From Streptomyces roseoverticillatus (lineage in GTDB: Bacteria; Actinomycetota; Actinomycetes; Streptomycetales; Streptomycetaceae): a stretch of DNA of 64,000 nucleotides. Shown in pieces: positions 60,541 to 64,000 of this stretch. Location: the NCBI RefSeq assembly GCF_000719265.1, contig NZ_JOFL01000017.1, forward strand, positions 1-64,000, given 5' to 3'. Numbering within the stretch: the first letter of the stretch is position 1; every line of letters starts with the position of its first letter. The translations under genes were made by a program, and so were the position numbers. The notes beneath the pieces were generated by a model. It had not been told where the DNA came from and did not search any database. It saw nothing but the letters and a program-made list of their open reading frames with translations.

Positions 60541-61758
60541 ATGACATCCGCTGCAGAGTCCCTATCCGGCGGCCCCGCCGGCTACCGCGCCGTTCTCGCC
60601 GTGCGCGAGTTCCGTGCCGTGTTCGCGGCGCACCTGCTCTCGCTCCTCGGGCTCGTCACCGGGGAGCTCGCCCTGTCCGTGCTCGTCTACCGGGTGACCG
60701 GGTCGCCGCTGCTCAGCGCGCTGGCGTTCGCGCTCGGGTTTCTGCCGTACCTGCTCGGCGGGACCCTGTTCGCCGGGGTCGCCGACCGCTATCCGGCCCG
60801 CCGTGTGCTCGTCGTCTGCAACCTGCTCTGCGCGGCGAGCGCGGTGGTGACGGCGCTGCCGGGCGCGCCGGTGGCGGTGCTGCTCGCGATGCGGTGTTTC
60901 AGCGCCCTGATCGGGCCCGTCCTGGCGGGGACGAGGTCGGCGACGCTCGGGGACGTGCTGGGCGAGGGCGAGCTGTTCGTCCTCGGCCGGTCGCTGATCC
61001 GTATCGTGACGCAGGGCGCGCAGCTCGCGGGGTTCGCGGCGGGCGGGCTGCTGCTGACGGCCGTTCCTCCGCGCACGGCCCTCCTCTGCACGGTCGCGGG
61101 CTTCCTCGCCTCCGCGCTGCTGCTGCGTTTCGGGACGCGGCGCCGCCCGGGCCGGGCGGCCGGGGGAGCGGACGTCGTGGGCGCCTCGCTGTCCGGCGCG
61201 CGGCAGCTCCTCGCGGACCGCCGCATCCGCGCCCTGCTGCTCCTCTCCTGGTGCCCGCCGTTCTTCCTCGTGGCGCCGGAGTCCCTGGCGGCCCCGTACG
61301 CGGACGCGATCGGCGCCGGCACGGTCGGCGTGGGTCTGCTGATGTGCGGGATGCCCGTGGGGACGATCCTCGGTGAGGTGCTGGCGGGGTCGCTGCTGGG
61401 CCCGCGCGGCCGGGAGCGCATCACCTTGCCCGCGGCGGCCGTGCTGCTGCTGCCGTTCCTGCTCTACGCACTGAGGCCGTCGCTCGGCCGGGCCCTGTTC
61501 GCCGTGGCGCTGGCGGGCCTGGGAGCCGCGTACACGCTCGGCCTCGACCAGTGGTTCGTCGCCGCGGTCCCGGAGGAGCTGCGCGGGCGGGCGCTGACGC
61601 TGCAGACGGCGGGGACGATGACCGTGCAGGGGCTGGGCATGGCGCTGGCGGGGGCGGCCGCGGAGTACATCCCGGTGCACTGGGTCGTGGCGGGCAGCGG
61701 CCTGATCGGAACCCTCGTGGTCGGGAGCGTCGTGCGGCTTGTCGTAGGCTCTCGGTGA
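60541..61758 (+). CDS. MFS transporter
   Basis: Major-facilitator exporter of 405 residues with about 12 hydrophobic helices. The loop between helices 2 and 3 has GVADRYPARRVLVV, which matches the MFS motif A (G-x3-D-R-x-G-R). It is a candidate efflux pump for the ligand sensed by the divergent ArsR-like protein. ATG 60541 is clear, and frames upstream are shadows. Confidence 0.88.
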   Translation: MTSAAESLSGGPAGYRAVLAVREFRAVFAAHLLSLLGLVTGELALSVLVYRVTGSPLLSALAFALGFLPYLLGGTLFAGVADRYPARRVLVVCNLLCAASAVVTALPGAPVAVLLAMRCFSALIGPVLAGTRSATLGDVLGEGELFVLGRSLIRIVTQGAQLAGFAAGGLLLTAVPPRTALLCTVAGFLASALLLRFGTRRRPGRAAGGADVVGASLSGARQLLADRRIRALLLLSWCPPFFLVAPESLAAPYADAIGAGTVGVGLLMCGMPVGTILGEVLAGSLLGPRGRERITLPAAAVLLLPFLLYALRPSLGRALFAVALAGLGAAYTLGLDQWFVAAVPEELRGRALTLQTAGTMTVQGLGMALAGAAAEYIPVHWVVAGSGLIGTLVVGSVVRLVVGSR

Positions 61759-61789
61759 TCCACGATCAAGGTCTGCAGGGGGAGTTGCC

Positions 61790-62167
61790 ATGCTCGACGT
61801 GTTCACCGGCGGGACGAAGAAGTCCGGCGCCGACTTCGAGGTCGTGGTGCTGCGCGATTCGCACGCGGCCGCCGAGGCGATACGCGAGGCGCTGGCGACC
61901 GCCGGCGCCGAGGAGCGGCCCGGCCTGGAGCGCGCGGCCGCGCTGATCGCCGCGCACGCGGCCCGGCCGGAGCGCGAGGTCCGGGCGGAGTGGGTGCGCG
62001 GCATCCTCGCCGAGGCCGGGGTCGACGCGCGTAGCCAGGAGCTCCACGCCATCAAGGCGCTGCGCAAGGCGGAGCGCGGGCTGAGCCTCGCGACGGCGGT
62101 GCGGCTGGTGCGCGAGGCCGCCGCCGTGGCCGCGGAGCCGGGCCGTTCCGCGGCGTCCGGGATCTGA
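61790..62167 (+). CDS. Conserved hypothetical protein
   Basis: A 125-residue, largely helical protein starting MLDVFTGGTKKSGADFEVVVL. GGGGGAG precedes ATG 61790. Residues 60-115 contain VRAEWVRGILAEAGVDARSQ and an Ala/Arg-rich helical end. I recognise no family. It begins 31 bases after the MFS stop, so the two may be co-transcribed. Confidence 0.7.
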   Translation: MLDVFTGGTKKSGADFEVVVLRDSHAAAEAIREALATAGAEERPGLERAAALIAAHAARPEREVRAEWVRGILAEAGVDARSQELHAIKALRKAERGLSLATAVRLVREAAAVAAEPGRSAASGI

Positions 62168-62210
62168 GATACGCCCGTCCGCGCAGTGACCGAACTGTAG
62201 GCTCGTGACC

Positions 62211-62765
62211 GTGCCCAAGCCGCTCAGCCTCCCCTTCGACCCCATCGCCCGAGCCGATGAGCTCTGGAAGCAGCGCTGGGGTTCCGTGCCGTCGATGGCC
62301 GCGATCACGTCGATCATGCGGGCGCATCAGATCCTGCTGGGCCAGGTCGACGCGGTGGTCAAGCCGTACGGGCTGACGTTCGCGCGCTACGAGGCGCTGG
62401 TGCTGCTCACGTTCAGCAAGGCCGGGGAGCTGCCGATGTCGAAGATCGGCGAGCGGCTCATGGTGCATCCGACGTCGGTGACCAACACCGTCGACCGGCT
62501 GGTGGCGTCCGGGCTCGTCGCCAAGCGGCCCAATCCCAAGGACGGCCGCGGCACGCTCGCGTCGATCACGGAGAAGGGGCGCGAGGCGGTCGACGCAGCC
62601 ACGCGCGACCTGATGGCGATGGACTTCGGCCTCGGGACGTACGGGGCGGACGAGTGCGGGGAGATCTTCGACATGCTGCGGCCCCTGCGGGTGGCGGCGG
62701 GTGATTTCGAGGACGACGAGAAGGACGGAGAGAAGGGCGGCGAGAGGGACGGCGGAGGCGCTTAG
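62211..62765 (+). CDS. MarR-family transcriptional regulator
   Basis: A 184-residue winged-helix protein: YEALVLLTFSKAGELPMSKIGERLMVHPTSV marks the first helices (given in part) and VDRLVASGLVAKRPNPKDGRGTLASIT the recognition helix and wing. The C-terminus is an acidic and Lys-rich tail. GTG 62211 has TAGG at a suitable distance; GTG 62205 is possible. It lies 523 bases upstream of icmA, whose 5' palindrome is a plausible target. Confidence 0.87.
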   Translation: MPKPLSLPFDPIARADELWKQRWGSVPSMAAITSIMRAHQILLGQVDAVVKPYGLTFARYEALVLLTFSKAGELPMSKIGERLMVHPTSVTNTVDRLVASGLVAKRPNPKDGRGTLASITEKGREAVDAATRDLMAMDFGLGTYGADECGEIFDMLRPLRVAAGDFEDDEKDGEKGGERDGGGA

Positions 62766-62822
62766 CCCCACGCGGGCGGGGCGGCGAAGATCGCCCCGGA
62801 TCGGCCGGTTACGCTCGTTGCC

Positions 62823-63152
62823 ATGAAGAAGAGCGTCCTGACCCGATACCGCGTGATGGCCTACGCCACTGCCGTGATGCTGCTGGTGCTCTGCGCGAGC
62901 ATGGTCCTCAAGTACGGCTTCGACACCGGCGCGAACGCCACCCTCGTGATCTCGCAGATCCACGGCGTGCTCTTCATCATCTATCTGGTCTTCGCCTTCG
63001 ACCTCGGCTCGAAGGCGCGCTGGAAGTTCGGCAAGCTGCTGTGGGTGCTGGTCTCCGGCACCATCCCGACCGCCGCGTTCTTCGTCGAGCGGCAGGTCGT
63101 GCGCGAGGTCGAGCCCCTGCTGGAGGGTGCGCCCGCGCAGGCGACCGCCTGA
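62823..63152 (+). CDS. DUF3817 family small membrane protein, second copy
   Basis: Paralogue of the gene at 58329: 109 residues with three helices, SQIHGVLFIIYLVFAFDLGS and VLVSGTIPTAAFFVERQV being the shared blocks. ATG 62823 is used. A hairpin terminator follows it before icmA. The function is unknown. Confidence 0.85.
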   Translation: MKKSVLTRYRVMAYATAVMLLVLCASMVLKYGFDTGANATLVISQIHGVLFIIYLVFAFDLGSKARWKFGKLLWVLVSGTIPTAAFFVERQVVREVEPLLEGAPAQATA

Positions 63153-63184
63153 CGCCACCCCGGCGAACGCCGGAACCGCGCCGC

Positions 63185-63211
63185 GCCCCGGACACCCCTT
63201 GTGTTCGGGGC
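63185..63211 (+). terminator. Terminator after the second DUF3817 gene
   Basis: GCCCCGGACAC (63185-63195) and GTGTTCGGGGC (63201-63211) pair with one G.U and a 5-base loop, 33 bases after the stop. Confidence 0.7.
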
Positions 63212-63215
63212 GCTC

Positions 63216-63258
63216 TTGCGCGAAAATTTACTAGGACGTCCTACTAAATTTCGCGCAA
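63216..63258 (+). promoter_or_regulatory. 43-bp near-palindrome upstream of icmA
   Basis: The two halves TTGCGCGAAA...TAGGACG and CGTCCTA...TTTCGCGCAA are reverse complements, with one extra A in the left arm and one C/G difference. The core TAGGACGTCCTA (63232-63243) is perfect. It ends 29 bases before the icmA start and is far more AT-rich than its surroundings, so it is probably both operator and promoter; TACTAA at 63242-63247 could serve as -10. Confidence 0.7.
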
Positions 63259-63287
63259 CGGGGCACGGAGAGGCAGACGAGACCACC

Positions 63288-64000
63288 ATGGACGCAAGCG
63301 CAATCGAGGCGGGGCGCAGCCGCTGGCAGGCCCGGTTCGACGCCGCGCGCAAGCGCGAGGCCGACTTCACCACCCTCTCCGGCGACGAGGTCGCCCCCGT
63401 CTACGGCCCCCGCCCCGGCGACGCCTACGAGGGCTTCGAGCGCATCGGCTGGCCGGGGGAGTACCCCTTCACCCGCGGCCTGTACGCCACGGGCTACCGC
63501 GGCCGCACCTGGACCATCCGCCAGTTCGCGGGCTTCGGCAACGCCGAGCAGACCAACGAGCGCTACAAGATGATCCTCGCCAACGGCGGCGGCGGGCTCA
63601 GCGTGGCCTTCGACATGCCCACCCTCATGGGCCGCGACTCCGACGACCCGCGCTCGCTCGGCGAGGTCGGCCACTGCGGCGTCGCCATCGACTCCGCCGC
63701 CGACATGGAGGTCCTCTTCAAGGACATCCCCCTCGGCGGCGTCACGACGTCGATGACCATCAGCGGGCCCGCCGTGCCCGTCTTCTGCATGTACCTCGTG
63801 GCCGCCGAGCGGCAGGGCGTCGACCCCGCCGTGCTCAACGGCACGCTCCAGACGGACATCTTCAAGGAGTACATCGCGCAGAAGGAGTGGCTCTTCCCGC
63901 CCGAGCCCCACCTGCGCCTCATCGGCGACCTGATGGAGCACTGCAGCCGCACCATCCCCGCCTACAAGCCCCTGTCCGTCTCCGGCTATCACATCCGGGA
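63288..64000 (+). CDS. icmA: Isobutyryl-CoA mutase large subunit (partial, runs off the window)
   Basis: B12-dependent radical enzyme that interconverts isobutyryl-CoA and n-butyryl-CoA, using a separate B12-binding subunit (IcmB). The 237 residues here are the N-terminal half of the TIM-barrel: RGLYATGYRGRTWTIRQFAG, FGNAEQTNERYKMIL, GGGGLSVAFDMPTLMG and GVTTSMTISGPAVPVFCMY. Alternative acyl-CoA mutase identities (methylmalonyl-CoA mutase, MeaA-like) are possible, but a start of this length without an N-terminal extension and the map position favour IcmA. ATG 63288 follows GGAGAGG. Confidence 0.92.
   Translation, partial: MDASAIEAGRSRWQARFDAARKREADFTTLSGDEVAPVYGPRPGDAYEGFERIGWPGEYPFTRGLYATGYRGRTWTIRQFAGFGNAEQTNERYKMILANGGGGLSVAFDMPTLMGRDSDDPRSLGEVGHCGVAIDSAADMEVLFKDIPLGGVTTSMTISGPAVPVFCMYLVAAERQGVDPAVLNGTLQTDIFKEYIAQKEWLFPPEPHLRLIGDLMEHCSRTIPAYKPLSVSGYHIR

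Overview
The window reads as a chromosomal core segment of a Streptomyces species. GC content is very high, third codon positions are almost always G or C, and GTG and TTG starts are common. The gene order matches, from memory, the Streptomyces coelicolor region around SCO5350 to SCO5415: lysA-hom-thrC-thrB, rho, rpmE, prfA-prmC, glyA, the atp operon, chiC-chiR-chiS, nucS, filP-scy and icmA. I see no tRNA, rRNA, CRISPR array, insertion sequence or prophage, and no compositional island. Species cannot be fixed from the sequence alone.

Layout. 1-6.5 kb: a stand-alone receiver protein, an ArgS-like anticodon-binding protein, and the lysine and threonine genes. 6.9-14.3 kb: rho, an LCP cell-wall ligase, rpmE, prfA, prmC, a Sua5-type tRNA modification gene and a phosphatase-like protein whose nucleophile is replaced. 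14.5-25.4 kb: glyA, a WecA-type lipid sugar transferase, and the full F0F1 ATP synthase operon atpIBEFHAGDC. 25.5-31 kb: a DUF2550 protein and a chitinase with its two-component system on the minus strand. 31-39.3 kb: a corrinoid adenosyltransferase, a 3-hydroxyacyl-CoA dehydrogenase, a STAS protein, a large membrane-anchored NTPase-like protein, NucS and small conserved proteins. 39.3-44.6 kb: two paralogous ABC exporter modules flanking an unknown gene. 44.8-50.4 kb: the polar coiled-coil cytoskeleton genes filP and scy. 50.6-55.5 kb: methylmalonyl-CoA epimerase, thiolase, meaB and a divergent penicillin-binding protein. 55.5-64 kb: an AbsC-like MarR regulator, three tandem AIM24 genes, DUF3817 membrane proteins, an antitoxin with a decayed toxin, an ArsR/MFS divergent pair, a second MarR regulator and the start of icmA.

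How the genes work together. Three themes recur: translation, transcription and energy housekeeping; cell envelope and polar growth (LCP protein, WecA-like, PBP, FilP, Scy); and B12-dependent acyl-CoA chemistry (adenosyltransferase, hydroxyacyl-CoA dehydrogenase, epimerase, thiolase, MeaB, IcmA).

The most informative non-coding signals are two matches to the sigma-R promoter pattern (upstream of rpmE and rho), a chitinase promoter carrying paired 12-bp repeats, a leaderless promoter for the AbsC-like regulator, a perfect CRP-type palindrome near 58.26 kb, a 43-bp near-palindrome upstream of icmA, and several perfect terminator hairpins. I found no clear, wholly undescribed multi-gene system. 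The best candidates for novelty are the toxin remnant, the active-site substitutions in four proteins, the AIM24 trio and the operator-like palindromes.
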